This document shows positions 49,991 to 59,295 of a DNA stretch of 64,000 bases, in pieces. The position numbers were made by a program, and so were the translations under genes. Positions within the stretch are counted from its first letter, which is position 1, and every line of letters starts with the position of its first letter. The DNA is from MFAQ01 sp964429015 (GTDB lineage: Bacteria; Patescibacteriota; Microgenomatia; UBA1400; MFAQ01). The DNA is taken from positions 6,902-70,901 of the forward strand of contig CAYSAM010000003.1 of the NCBI GenBank assembly GCA_964429015.1, written 5' to 3'. Below the pieces are notes generated by a model, which did not search any database, was not told the origin of the DNA, and saw only the letters and a program-made list of their open reading frames with translations.

Positions 49991-51414
49991 TGACAGATAA
50001 GCATATCAGAACCAGAAACGCGCCTTCGCCAACCGGCATTCCTCACATTGGAAACACACGAACAGCCCTTTTTGATTATTTATTAGCCAAAAAATATGGT
50101 GGCGAATTTATTTTACGTATCGAAGACACCGATCAAGATCGTTTTGTAGAAGGGGCCATCGAAAAAATATATCAAATACACGATCTTTTGGGTTTGGTAA
50201 GAGACGAAGATCCTGTTGTTGGTGGTAAATACGGACCATATATTCAAACTCAGCGCTTAGAACTTTACAAAAAATACGCTCTCGAGCTTGTTAACACTGG
50301 CGCAGCTTACTACTGTTTTTGTTCGGAAGATCGTCTAAAAAAACTTCACGAAGACAATCCATATGCTAAATACGATCGCCACTGTCGCAATCTAGACCAA
50401 AATGAAATAGATAAAAATCTTACCGAAGGAAAGTCTTACGTTATTAGAACCAAGCTACCAGAGTCTGGGTTTACAGTCTGGCACGATTTAGTTCAAGGGA
50501 AACTAAGTTTGCCAAACACAGAGTGTGACGACAAAGTTCTTCTCAAAAGCAGTGGTATCCCTACCTATCACTTGGCAGTTGTCGTCGATGACCATTTTAT
50601 GAAAATCAGCCATGTACTTCGTGGTGTTGAGTGGATGATGTCTACACCAATACATGTATTTCTCTATGAGTCTTTCGGTTGGGAACCACCCCTTTTCTGT
50701 CATGTCCCTTTGCTCTTAGGTCCGGACAAAAGTAAATTGTCCAAGCGCCACGGAGCAAAATCTGTGCTGGAGTATCTTTCTGAAGGTTACTTGCCAGAGG
50801 CCATTAATAATTTTCTATTTTATTTGGGTTTTTCATATAAAGACAACTCTGATCTCTTAACTTTAGACGAAATGGTAAAAGTGTTCGACGAAACCAAATT
50901 GCAAAAACAAAATGCCATTTTTGATATTGAAAAACTAAGATACCTTAATTCTCAATGGATCAAAAAAATAGATATAGATACCATATTTATTAAACTAAAG
51001 CCATTTTTACCAGACAATTGGCAAGGACAAGATAAAAAAGTAAAACATGTCCTAGAGCTAGTAAGGGACCGTATGGTAACTTTGCCAGATTTTATTGATC
51101 TTAGTCGTTACTTCTTTGAAGATATAGATCTAGTTTTAGAGGAAGTTTTTAAGCAATCTACTCATCCAAAAACAGACCTCCTAAATTGGTTTCAAGTAGT
51201 TATCAGTTTTTTAGCATCTCATCCTAATGCTAGTCTAGAAGAAATTCAAAACAATTTACAATCTTTACAAAAGGAATCCGGACTAACTCCAAAAGAGGCT
51301 TTTATGTCACTAAGAGTAGCACTTTCTGGTCGCACTGTCACTCCACATATCTTTGACTGCATAATAGCTTTAGGGATTGACGAATCAATAAACAGACTAA
51401 AAAAAGTTTTTTAA
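49990..51414 (+). CDS. gltX: Glutamyl-tRNA synthetase
   Basis: 474 residues. APSPTGIPHIGNTRTALFDY holds the HIGH-type motif (HIGN) and KSKLSKRHGA the KMSKS-type motif. Charges tRNA-Glu; without GlnRS in sight it may also charge tRNA-Gln for amidation, which is unknown here. ATG 49990 is preferred over 49936 because the longer reading overlaps the divergent gene and the -10. Confidence 0.96.
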   Translation: MTDKHIRTRNAPSPTGIPHIGNTRTALFDYLLAKKYGGEFILRIEDTDQDRFVEGAIEKIYQIHDLLGLVRDEDPVVGGKYGPYIQTQRLELYKKYALELVNTGAAYYCFCSEDRLKKLHEDNPYAKYDRHCRNLDQNEIDKNLTEGKSYVIRTKLPESGFTVWHDLVQGKLSLPNTECDDKVLLKSSGIPTYHLAVVVDDHFMKISHVLRGVEWMMSTPIHVFLYESFGWEPPLFCHVPLLLGPDKSKLSKRHGAKSVLEYLSEGYLPEAINNFLFYLGFSYKDNSDLLTLDEMVKVFDETKLQKQNAIFDIEKLRYLNSQWIKKIDIDTIFIKLKPFLPDNWQGQDKKVKHVLELVRDRMVTLPDFIDLSRYFFEDIDLVLEEVFKQSTHPKTDLLNWFQVVISFLASHPNASLEEIQNNLQSLQKESGLTPKEAFMSLRVALSGRTVTPHIFDCIIALGIDESINRLKKVF

Positions 51415-51418
51415 CTTA

Positions 51419-52294
51419 ATGCCAAATCTAAATCTGCCCAATGCTTTAGAAAATCTCGAAAAAAGATCTCTTTTATTAAACAAAGAGGTAAAAAGGTTTA
51501 AAAAAGCCAAAAAATATTTTACCAAAACGCTTCTTTTAGCACATAATCTCCGGCAAAAATCAAATCAAATTTTGGCGTCTGTTGGCTTAATTGGTACTAT
51601 CCTCACTACTCCTATTTTTGGGATTTCTGACATAAGCTCTACAAAAATAAAAACAGAAGATTCGCAAACTAAGCCATCCAACAGACTACTTCTTCTTAAC
51701 TACTTGCAAGAAAAAATTCCGCATAACCCTTATAAATTTTCCAAAGAAGAAATTGCCCCACTGGTAAACGAAATAAACACCAAAACAAATATTAAAGTTG
51801 ATGGCTATCTAGACGATCAATCACTAAATCATCATCTGGGCTACATCGGCTACGAACAACACTTAGTTCGTTTCCCTGGGGATAGCATAAGCCAGCACGA
51901 CTCTTTTCAGGAAGCTGGCATGGCTCCAGGCAAAGGCGCTTTTGGCTATTTTGCCAAAGATGCGTCTCAGTTTACTACCCAAGACTTTCTAAGAGAAAAA
52001 TACTACTGCGTCGTCCAAACACTCTACTTAGAAAACTGGAACAGAGATCACCCCTTTCTCAAAGACTGGTACCAATTCCGCAAAGTCTTGGTTATCAATC
52101 CCGTGAACGGTAACGCTGTCGTCTGCGATATTGGTGATGCGGGTCCTGCTGAGTGGACAGGTAAACAATTTGGTGGTTCTCCAGAGGTAATGCAAGAGTT
52201 AAACCTTCACAGGGGGCCAAGAAAGGGATTGGTTCTTATGTTATTTGTCGATGATCCTAACAATTTAGTTCCCTTAGGTCCTGTTAATTATTAA
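51419..52294 (+). CDS. Conserved hypothetical secreted/anchored protein
   Basis: 291 residues. A charged helical N-terminus (1-45), one hydrophobic helix (about 55-72), then a globular C-terminal domain with KVLVINPVNGNAVVCDIGDA and a Trp-rich middle. The end (GNAVVCDIGDAGPAEWTG) recalls double-psi-barrel-type cell-wall proteins, a low-confidence guess. Four bases after gltX; probably cotranscribed. Confidence 0.65.
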   Translation: MPNLNLPNALENLEKRSLLLNKEVKRFKKAKKYFTKTLLLAHNLRQKSNQILASVGLIGTILTTPIFGISDISSTKIKTEDSQTKPSNRLLLLNYLQEKIPHNPYKFSKEEIAPLVNEINTKTNIKVDGYLDDQSLNHHLGYIGYEQHLVRFPGDSISQHDSFQEAGMAPGKGAFGYFAKDASQFTTQDFLREKYYCVVQTLYLENWNRDHPFLKDWYQFRKVLVINPVNGNAVVCDIGDAGPAEWTGKQFGGSPEVMQELNLHRGPRKGLVLMLFVDDPNNLVPLGPVNY

Positions 52295-52299
52295 AAAAT

Positions 52300-52620
52300 A
52301 TGTCCATACTTTTTTACGACCATCTTTTCTCCAAACAGCAGATTCAAGAAATTATTGATCAGGTCGAAGAATCTGAAAACCTCAAATCTCGAATGCATCA
52401 ACTTGTTGATGATATTGTTTATCAGGGCTTAGTTGCTATGATTCTTGGAAAATTAAAAGAAAGTAAACATGAAGTTTTTTTGGAAATGCTGCACGATAGG
52501 CCATATGACACCGAAATAATTCTCTTTCTGAGAGAACATACCCACGACCAAATAGAAGATGATATTAGGCAGGAAGCCGAAAAACTACTTGGTACTATTC
52601 TCAAAGATATGCTACCCTAA
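52300..52620 (+). CDS. Hypothetical helical protein, 106 residues
   Basis: All-helical, acidic; no known motif. Five bases from both neighbours in the gltX operon, which supports it as a gene. Confidence 0.65.
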   Translation: MSILFYDHLFSKQQIQEIIDQVEESENLKSRMHQLVDDIVYQGLVAMILGKLKESKHEVFLEMLHDRPYDTEIILFLREHTHDQIEDDIRQEAEKLLGTILKDMLP

Positions 52621-52625
52621 TTGTT

Positions 52626-53159
52626 ATGGAAACAGAAAAATGCCCCAAATGTGGCGCACCCTTAGGAGATGTTCAAGAAACAGCAACTGGACGCAAGTTG
52701 CAACGTTGTTCGGCAGGTTCTTGGAATAAAGAAACCAAAAAAAACGAAGGTTGTGACTATGTTAAGTGGTTACAAGTAGAACCCCAAACCTTAGACGAAA
52801 AATGCCCCAAATGTGGCGCACCACTAGTGCTTCAAGTAACTCGTTTTGGTAAAAAAATGAAAAAATGTAGTGCTGGCGGATGGGACAAAGAAGCCAAAAA
52901 GGCTACTGGTTGTGATTTTGTGGAGTGGGTAAATGGCACCACCGAAAAGTTAGACGAAAAATGCCCTCAATGCGGCGAGGAACTCGTTCTTTATACTACC
53001 GCTAACGGCAAAAGAATGAAAAAGTGTTCCACTTCTGGTTGGGATAGAGAAGCCAAACGTGCCACCGGTTGTCCTTATGTTGAGTGGCTCAAGGCGGAAT
53101 ATAAAGCAGCTCCAGCTAACGGCGAAGAATTTTTGCCCCCCGAAGAAGACATCTTCTAA
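52626..53159 (+). CDS. Triple topoisomerase-type zinc-ribbon protein
   Basis: 177 residues made of three tandem repeats of about 53 residues, each CPKCGAPL or CPQCGEEL, then a KKCS-type Cys, GWDKEAKKATGC and a Y/F-VEW ending. The pattern matches the C4 zinc fingers at the C-terminus of topoisomerase I, here free-standing. DNA or RNA binding is inferred. Confidence 0.82.
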   Translation: METEKCPKCGAPLGDVQETATGRKLQRCSAGSWNKETKKNEGCDYVKWLQVEPQTLDEKCPKCGAPLVLQVTRFGKKMKKCSAGGWDKEAKKATGCDFVEWVNGTTEKLDEKCPQCGEELVLYTTANGKRMKKCSTSGWDREAKRATGCPYVEWLKAEYKAAPANGEEFLPPEEDIF

Positions 53160-53179
53160 ACTTACGTCACAAAAATGAT

Positions 53180-53210
53180 CTGTCATGCCGGACTTGATCC
53201 GGCATCCAGT
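53180..53210. repeat. Palindromic repeat, TGTCATGCCGG type
   Basis: TGTCATGCCGGAcTTGaTCCGGCATCCAG; a long palindrome between two genes. Its translation (PDLIRHP) extends the next ORF falsely. Confidence 0.8.
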
Positions 53211-53232
53211 TACAAATAAAAACGTTTTATCT

Positions 53233-53727
53233 ATGAAAAAAAAGAAGCATAGTCAAATTGATAAAATTTCTACCTGGCTCACCGAGTCTATAGGTACAAA
53301 TACCTCTCTAGTCGTGCACACAATCCTATTTGTAGGGATTTTTTCACTGTCTTTATTTGGATTAACTATCGACAAAATACTGCTCATTCTTACTACGGCC
53401 GTTTCCTTGGAGGCCATCTATCTAGCCATCTTTATCCAAATGACGGTTAACAAAACCACCGAGAGCTTGGCTAGTGTAGAAGAAAACATCGACGAAATCC
53501 AAGAGGACGTAGACGACATTCAGGAAGACGTCGAAGACATCCAAGAGGACGTAGACGACATTCAGGAGGATGTAGACCATCTAGAAACAAACATCAAAGA
53601 TATTTCTGAGGACTACATCGACGACGAGGTAGAGGAGAGTGATACCGTCAAAATCCTAAGCAATATTGAGTCACAACTTAATTTACTCAAAGAGGAAATT
53701 GCCGAACTAAAAAAGAAAGCAAGTTAG
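53233..53727 (+). CDS. DUF1003-like membrane protein with heptad coiled coil
   Basis: Start ATG 53233 avoids the repeat; 164 residues. Two membrane helices (about 25-45 and 50-70) resemble DUF1003; a striking run of 7-residue repeats (EIQEDVDDIQEDVEDIQEDV, about 84-112) follows, encoded by a 42-bp minisatellite-like repeat. It is then acidic and ends with a lysine cluster. An oligomerising membrane protein is inferred. Confidence 0.72.
   Translation: MKKKKHSQIDKISTWLTESIGTNTSLVVHTILFVGIFSLSLFGLTIDKILLILTTAVSLEAIYLAIFIQMTVNKTTESLASVEENIDEIQEDVDDIQEDVEDIQEDVDDIQEDVDHLETNIKDISEDYIDDEVEESDTVKILSNIESQLNLLKEEIAELKKKAS
53494..53577 (+). repeat. Coding 21/42-bp minisatellite
   Basis: Units of the type GACATCCAAGAGGACGTAGA(C) alternate with GACATTCAGGAAGACGTCGA(A), giving DIQEDVD heptads. 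Confidence 0.75.
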
Positions 53728-53761
53728 TTTTATATAACCCATAGTAATTTTTTACCCAGAA

Positions 53762-53791
53762 TTGACATTACATGTACCTATAGGATAGAAT
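53762..53791 (+). promoter_or_regulatory. Promoter of the 53826-54901 unit
   Basis: Perfect TTGACA (53762-53767), 18 bases, TAGAAT (53786-53791). Confidence 0.75.
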
Positions 53792-53825
53792 TAGCTCACT
53801 TTGAACCTTTAAAAAGGAGTTTATT

Positions 53826-54899
53826 TTGAAAAAAAATATTGCTTTTGTTGTTTTAACTTTATTTTGTGTAATTATTTTGAGTTCTTGCGGTTTCAAAGAA
53901 AAAACCGCTCTAAAAATTATTTCACCCACCGAAGGTGTGCGCCTCACAGGGGAAACACCGGCTACAAATGTCACAGCACTCATAGAAACAAACAGGACAG
54001 ACATTTCTACTATTCCTGTGAAGGTTTTTATAAATGATACTGTCCAAGGTGACCAAATTTTAAACATAAACACCGAAACAACATTTCAAATTCCTTTGGT
54101 AAATACGGGTGTTTATCACTTACGTCTAGAGGTTGATCAATCAGATGGTAAAAAAATTACTGCCGAAACAAAGTTTGTTTGGATACCAGTTAGAGGTTTC
54201 GACGTTGCCGCACTGTCAATTGCTCAGATGGTAAACAGAGAGGATCCTACTACAGGATACTTTATCATTGGTGCTTTTGTACTTTTAGTTATGATCATCT
54301 TGGCACTAATAAAAAGTAAGCAAGGTGGTATGCCCACAGTAATTATTAGTATTTCGTCTTTTATAACACTTATTATTCTCTTGACGGCTGGAGTTGATCC
54401 TGTTCTTGCTTACAGATACTTTAATACTGTAATTGGTACTGTGATGGGACTAGGGTTAGTTTCAATTTTTGCATATGTAATTTCCAATTTTGCAAACAAA
54501 AACTATGCCTATCGCGGATCTAATACCGTTGTTGTAAGTGCCAAAGCTTGGTGGCCAACAGGCGAGCCTCTTGCCAATATTGAGATGACTGCAAATGAGG
54601 GTAGTTATTTTGGAAATGCAAACAGCATCCCTCAAACTCAAATTACCGCCATTGCTAGTACTTTATTTGTGTTACCAAAAATTATTGAACAAGCCGCCAG
54701 ACTTATGGAGGAGTGTCCAAACCCAGCAGCAAGATCTCAGGTTATAGATGCACTCTACACAGGTCAAGATAATAGTGACATGCACTACTTTACAGACCAA
54801 ATGGCAGCTGGATATATGCTCCCAGACGGGACTCGCCCAAACAACTCTATCGTCACAATCCAAGGATCTAAATCTTCAAAAAAAACAAATTGGAGGTAA
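53826..54899 (+). CDS. Lipoprotein with Ig-like and multi-helix membrane domains
   Basis: TTG start after AAAAGGAG; 357 residues. Lipobox IILSSC (Cys21), an Ig-like domain (about 30-120, TTFQIPLVNTGVYHLRLEV), then three membrane helices (about 140-225) and a C-terminal soluble part that is probably cytoplasmic. Function unknown. First of a two-gene SD-led unit. Confidence 0.75.
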   Translation: MKKNIAFVVLTLFCVIILSSCGFKEKTALKIISPTEGVRLTGETPATNVTALIETNRTDISTIPVKVFINDTVQGDQILNINTETTFQIPLVNTGVYHLRLEVDQSDGKKITAETKFVWIPVRGFDVAALSIAQMVNREDPTTGYFIIGAFVLLVMIILALIKSKQGGMPTVIISISSFITLIILLTAGVDPVLAYRYFNTVIGTVMGLGLVSIFAYVISNFANKNYAYRGSNTVVVSAKAWWPTGEPLANIEMTANEGSYFGNANSIPQTQITAIASTLFVLPKIIEQAARLMEECPNPAARSQVIDALYTGQDNSDMHYFTDQMAAGYMLPDGTRPNNSIVTIQGSKSSKKTNWR

Positions 54900-54900
54900 T

Positions 54901-55758
54901 ATGCCGAATATAGTGACAGATACAAAAGATCTTTATAGACAGCTTTTTCCTTATCAGTTAGCAACTGATTTCATCGGCGACGCTCACAGGGCACTTAGTT
55001 TTGTCACCGCTCCAACACACCAAGGCGAAGAACTTTATCAAGTGTTAAAAACTCTTAAAAAGCGCCTCGAATATGTTATTGAATTTGCATACAGTCCCAG
55101 ACGAAGACCATATGAAGATGCAATAGAAAATGCTCAAGAAGAAATTGAAATTCTTGCTCGTGCAATCCATCACTACGATTTAGCCTTTAAGGGTTATCCA
55201 AATGCTCTAAATCTAGACTTTTTAAGTTGGCAAAAGAACAGTTTAGGTTTTCCAGCATTTATGGTTATGGATATGTCAGTTGGGCCAAAGTTCAGCATTG
55301 TTGCTAAAGTCGATAAAACAAAACGCCCACCAACCACCACGCTCACTATCACTCCCAAACTCCCTGTGGAGGTGACTGCTCCATACAACGCATTTAAAAA
55401 CCTATTTGTCTCAAAGGCGGAATCAAATAGCATATCAACTTGCACCATTGCAGCCAAATTTGGTGGCAGTCCACCAAAATCTACAGATAAAAAAATCGAT
55501 ACGGCTGATAACTCAAAATTATTCAAACAGTTTATTATCATTGCCGAAGCACCAAACTGGGAGTTTGATGTTATTGTAGAGGTCAAAAAAGACCCTATTG
55601 TTGCTGCTCTATCTCCCGTATTTCATCCGGTAAAAAAAGATGACTATGGAAACCCGGTATCTATTGGGAATCACATCACTTTTATTGATATTTTTAACCT
55701 CACCCACATCGAAGAACGAGCTCTTCAGTCATCACTGATTAGTCCGGGTAGCAAATAG
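54901..55758 (+). CDS. Hypothetical protein, second gene of the lipoprotein unit
   Basis: ATG 54901 directly follows GGAGGTAAT; 285 residues. The N-terminal third is helical (LKTLKKRLEYVIEFAYS, ENAQEEIEILARAIHHYD), the rest strand-rich (TTTLTITPKLPVEVT). No signal peptide. A longer reading from 54748 overlaps the previous gene and ignores this SD. It probably partners the membrane protein before it. Confidence 0.72.
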   Translation: MPNIVTDTKDLYRQLFPYQLATDFIGDAHRALSFVTAPTHQGEELYQVLKTLKKRLEYVIEFAYSPRRRPYEDAIENAQEEIEILARAIHHYDLAFKGYPNALNLDFLSWQKNSLGFPAFMVMDMSVGPKFSIVAKVDKTKRPPTTTLTITPKLPVEVTAPYNAFKNLFVSKAESNSISTCTIAAKFGGSPPKSTDKKIDTADNSKLFKQFIIIAEAPNWEFDVIVEVKKDPIVAALSPVFHPVKKDDYGNPVSIGNHITFIDIFNLTHIEERALQSSLISPGSK

Positions 55759-55766
55759 TCTCCCAC

Positions 55767-55796
55767 AAGCCCACTCAATGTAGTGGGCTTTTTTGT
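55767..55796. terminator. Terminator shared with the nadE 3' end
   Basis: AAGCCCAC/GTGGGCTT stem with a TCAATGTA loop, then TTTT. On the minus strand it encodes the last codons and stop of nadE. Confidence 0.85.
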
Positions 55797-57631
55797 GACA
55801 AAAACTCTTTACTAAAGTAAACTCCATTTTGTGACTCCCGTAAGTCAAATCCAAAAGCTCTTCTACTTACAGCAATTATTGGTGGTGCCTGAATTCTTTT
55901 AAAAATATTCACTTTATATAGTTTCCATTTTTGTTCCAAATCTTCTATAAAACTTTCTCTAGAATCAAAATAACTATCAATTGAGATTTTTAATCCAAAA
56001 TCTTTTGTTAGGGTTCCAGTATCGTATTTTTGTAATATAGTTTGGGGATCCAGTCTCCACTCAACAAAAGCCTTTATCAATTTATCGTGATATGGATAGT
56101 TTATAGGGTCGCCTTTGCCGATAGTTACATCTTGCTCACTGCTAAGCTCTGCCGAAGGTACTACTTTAATAATTTCCAAAGGAATTACTATTCTTCCTGC
56201 TTTACTATTTATATACTCAGCCATCTCGTAAATTTGTCCTTTATACAAATCAGCAATTGGGGCAAATGCTCCGCTTACATCTCCATATAGAGTGCAGTAA
56301 CCAAGTGCTGTTTCTGTTTTATTTCCATTGTTCACAAATACTCCACCTGCACAAGCTGAAATCGCAGCCAAAATTCTAGCACTTCTATCTCTTGCTTGTA
56401 TGTTTTCAGTTACCACACTGGTTACTTCTAAGCCAGCCTCTTTTAATTGCTCAATAGTCATATCAACAGATTTCTGAATCGGAACCACCTTGTAATCAAT
56501 ATTAAGGTTTGCTGCCAGTTGTGCCGCCGCTGTTTTTGTTAGCTCAGAGTTAAAAACTGAAGGCATGTTCACCCCCAAAATATTTTCCGATCCAAGTGCC
56601 TCCACTAGAAGTGCGGCAACCACGGCAGAATCAATACCGCCACTAAGCCCAATTACTACTTTTTTACTCGGCAAAGAATTAAAAAATCTCGTAATTCCAA
56701 AAACTAGCCCTGTGTAAAGTTCTGCTAAATCACTCTCTTCTAATGTAGTCCTTTCGTTCTCACTGTTGCGATAGTTCGTCAAAGAAATATCATTATCAAC
56801 ATCTATTTCTGCACTTATTATTTCCTCCTTATATTTCCCAGCCTGTTTAACAACATTTCCTGCCTTGTCATACATGGTTGAACTACCGTCAAAAAGAAAT
56901 ATGTTTTTACCATTGTTTTGCGTACCTGTGTTGTTGCAGTACAAAAAAGGTACTTTGAGTGCCTCAATATGTTCCTTTATTACTCTGTGGCGCTTGTTAT
57001 TTTTTTGTATGGTCCAGGGTGAGCAGGAGATATTAACCAAAATATTGGCTCCATTTTTTACCAATACTTTACTTGGGTCGACAGTATAGTCACTGCTCCA
57101 CATGTCCTCGCATAGCATTAGCCCCAAACTTATTTTTTTGTCTTTTATTATCACTTCAAATGGTAAAAGTAAGTCTTCTATTTTTTTACTTTCTTCCAAG
57201 GCAAGTTTTTGTAAGGAAAAAAAGTGTCTTTCATCATCAAACTCCCGGTACTTAGGCATAAGAGTCTTGTAGCTTCTTCCCTCAAAAACACCATTGCTCA
57301 CCCACTGCTTGTCTTGGGCAATAAACACACTGTTATATTTTCTCCATCTTCCATCTTCTCCTTTTTTGTTTTTGTCTACAAACACATTTCCCCACACTAT
57401 AACCATTCCTTCAGATTTTTGCTTTATGATGTCGTTGGCTTTCATCAGCTCATCTACAAAAGATTCATTTTCCCACTCATCACCCAGCAAGTATCCGCCC
57501 ACCACCATTTCAGAAAAAACTAATATTTCTATACCCTCATTTTTTGCCTGGTCAATTTTGTCAATAATTTTCAAAAGGTTAGCTTTAGGGTTACCTGGTA
57601 GCACCTCAATTTGAGCTAGTGCAATTTTCAT
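55775..57631 (-). CDS. nadE: NAD+ synthetase, glutamine-dependent
   Basis: 618 residues: N-terminal nitrilase-type glutaminase (LVFSEMVVGGYLLGDEW, LMLCEDMW) and C-terminal synthetase with the ATP PP-loop GLSGGIDSAVVAALL. Makes NAD+ from deamido-NAD+. The last residues (QKSPLH) are encoded by the terminator stem of the convergent unit, so the original tail may have been replaced. Overlaps nadM by four bases. Confidence 0.95.
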   Translation of the reverse strand: MKIALAQIEVLPGNPKANLLKIIDKIDQAKNEGIEILVFSEMVVGGYLLGDEWENESFVDELMKANDIIKQKSEGMVIVWGNVFVDKNKKGEDGRWRKYNSVFIAQDKQWVSNGVFEGRSYKTLMPKYREFDDERHFFSLQKLALEESKKIEDLLLPFEVIIKDKKISLGLMLCEDMWSSDYTVDPSKVLVKNGANILVNISCSPWTIQKNNKRHRVIKEHIEALKVPFLYCNNTGTQNNGKNIFLFDGSSTMYDKAGNVVKQAGKYKEEIISAEIDVDNDISLTNYRNSENERTTLEESDLAELYTGLVFGITRFFNSLPSKKVVIGLSGGIDSAVVAALLVEALGSENILGVNMPSVFNSELTKTAAAQLAANLNIDYKVVPIQKSVDMTIEQLKEAGLEVTSVVTENIQARDRSARILAAISACAGGVFVNNGNKTETALGYCTLYGDVSGAFAPIADLYKGQIYEMAEYINSKAGRIVIPLEIIKVVPSAELSSEQDVTIGKGDPINYPYHDKLIKAFVEWRLDPQTILQKYDTGTLTKDFGLKISIDSYFDSRESFIEDLEQKWKLYKVNIFKRIQAPPIIAVSRRAFGFDLRESQNGVYFSKEFLSQKSPLH

Positions 57632-58146
57632 ATGTTTTTATAGCAGTTTATTATTAAATCCATTGCCTTTATATCTACAAACTTCTCCAGGTTTTTATAA
57701 TCTTTGTCCTCAATTAGTTTCCTTACTTCAGTAGCTGAACAAACATTTTTCATGTCGCATCTATTTATCAAGATTTCAGTTTCAAATTTTTCAGCCAGTA
57801 TCTCCAGGTCTTGCTCCAAACCACCATAAAACTTAAATCTCTCTCCTCTAGACATGGCTAGTTCCTCAATGCTTTTTAGCCATTGTTCATTTGTGCTGCC
57901 GTCAAAATGCTCCAAGTTTGGCTTGCCGTCTGGTAGGGGCAAAATTTCAATATCAGGGAAAGAGGTGGCAATTATTTTCTTCCTATCCTCATATCCGTAG
58001 GGGGTTCTCTTACTAATGGCATTAGAGGATCCAACTAAAACAAGGACATTTTTTATGTCCACTTTATCGATAAGTGCAGAAAGTAGCTTCTTGTGTCCGT
58101 TGTGAAAGGGGGCAAATCTTCCCAGGTATACATGTTTTTCTCTCAT
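57628..58146 (-). CDS. nadM: NMN adenylyltransferase, NadM-like
   Basis: 172 residues. LGRFAPFHNGHKKLL is the nucleotidyltransferase (T/H)xGH motif and SATEVRKLI the ISTxxR-like motif, as in archaeal-type NMNATs. Feeds the next enzyme in the same operon. TACAAT ends seven bases before the ATG: nearly leaderless. Confidence 0.85.
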   Translation of the reverse strand: MREKHVYLGRFAPFHNGHKKLLSALIDKVDIKNVLVLVGSSNAISKRTPYGYEDRKKIIATSFPDIEILPLPDGKPNLEHFDGSTNEQWLKSIEELAMSRGERFKFYGGLEQDLEILAEKFETEILINRCDMKNVCSATEVRKLIEDKDYKNLEKFVDIKAMDLIINCYKNI

Positions 58147-58221
58147 AGTGTATATTGTACACTACAATTCAGCTATTTTTCAAGCTTCTGTATATAATTA
58201 CTGTATTACTAACAATCAAAT

Positions 58222-58752
58222 ATGAAAAAAAGAACAATCCTAGCCACAGCTGTTGGTCTTACCATCATAGCTACATCTCCAGCGCACGCCGCACTCCAAG
58301 AGCGTATCCAGGTCCGTCAAGAGCGCATGGAAAACCGTCAGGAGCAAATTCAAGAAAACAGGGATGAAAGGGTCGAAAATAGGCAGCAACGCCGAAGCGA
58401 TATCGCCGAAAACCACGCCCTAAGACTCGAAAAACGTTTTGGTAGCTACTACACCCGTTTAAGTGCCATAGTTACCAAAATCCAAGCCAGAATCGACGCC
58501 TCCACCACCAAAAACACCACAGAGGCACAATCAAAATTAAATGAAGCCAAAACCAAGCTAGAGCAAGCTAAGGTAAGCGCCGATAGTGCCATTGCTCAGT
58601 TTAAAGCCATAGACCCCACCAAGTGGGAAGAACAAAAGGAAAAAGCCAAGTTGGCCAGAGATGAAGCCAACAAAGCTCGTCAAGGTTTTATCGATACTCT
58701 AAAGCTCTTAAATGAGTCAGTAAAGTTACTAAAGTCAGCCCCAGTTAAATAA
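58222..58752 (+). CDS. Secreted coiled-coil protein
   Basis: 176 residues with a signal peptide (cut after AHA, about 24). Most of the protein is one long charged coiled coil (ERIQVRQERMENRQEQIQEN and later helices). No enzymatic motif. Five bases before the next small lipoprotein gene. Function unknown. Confidence 0.8.
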   Translation: MKKRTILATAVGLTIIATSPAHAALQERIQVRQERMENRQEQIQENRDERVENRQQRRSDIAENHALRLEKRFGSYYTRLSAIVTKIQARIDASTTKNTTEAQSKLNEAKTKLEQAKVSADSAIAQFKAIDPTKWEEQKEKAKLARDEANKARQGFIDTLKLLNESVKLLKSAPVK

Positions 58753-58757
58753 AGAAT

Positions 58758-59006
58758 ATGAAAAATAATCTAAAAAAAGCTTCTCTTCTATTTCTTGGTG
58801 CCGTATTGTTATCTGCTTGCAGTCTCTCCCTTCCCAAAAAAGATACTGATATGGGAGCTGAAGATAATAACAAAATTGAAAACGTAAGCCCATCTGTTAC
58901 CGAAAGCCCAACACCTACTCTTACCAAAGATAATAGTTTGGAGAGCATCGAGTCAGATTTAAAGAATACTACAGTTCTGGAGGAAGACTTTACTAACATC
59001 AAGTAA
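58758..59006 (+). CDS. Small lipoprotein, 82 residues
   Basis: Lipobox VLLSAC (Cys21) followed by a polar, acidic, probably disordered tail. Cotranscribed with the secreted coiled-coil gene; its 3' end overlaps the GIY-YIG gene on the other strand. Confidence 0.75.
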   Translation: MKNNLKKASLLFLGAVLLSACSLSLPKKDTDMGAEDNNKIENVSPSVTESPTPTLTKDNSLESIESDLKNTTVLEEDFTNIK

Positions 59007-59271
59007 ACTCTTTGCTTTTATAGCAAAAGGAGGTCATCATGGCCTCTTTTTGTTTTTTTGTCAGTTTTTTAATTTCCGCCTCTCGTCTCATTGCCGCGCT
59101 TCTGTTTACATGTTTTTCTGCAAACACTAGCTCAAAACTCTCAAACATTCTCAAGTACTTGGCGCCATATTTTCCCTTTGTATGCTCTTCAACTCTTCGC
59201 TCCAAATTATTTGTTTGACCTACATAAAGGGTTCCTTTGTTTGTTCTTAAAATATATACAAAATATGTCAT
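58999..59271 (-). CDS. GIY-YIG nuclease-like protein (UPF0213 type)
   Basis: 90 residues with YFVYILRTNKGTLYVGQTNN (GIY-YIG; here VYI and YVG) and LERRVEEHTKG carrying the conserved Arg. The catalytic Glu lies in the AEIKKLTK helix. Single-domain members may process branched or damaged DNA; role unproven. Confidence 0.88.
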   Translation of the reverse strand: MTYFVYILRTNKGTLYVGQTNNLERRVEEHTKGKYGAKYLRMFESFELVFAEKHVNRSAAMRREAEIKKLTKKQKEAMMTSFCYKSKEFT

Positions 59272-59295
59272 GGGGATCTATAATTTTTATGCTAC

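Noticed and set aside
53185..53232. Start of the DUF1003-like gene at 53185
   Set aside because: MPDLIRHPV is the translation of a dispersed palindrome.
53494..53577. Non-coding minisatellite
   Set aside because: It is in frame and encodes a regular coiled coil.
54748..54900. Start of the 285-residue gene inside the preceding gene
   Set aside because: A perfect GGAGG sits just before ATG 54901.
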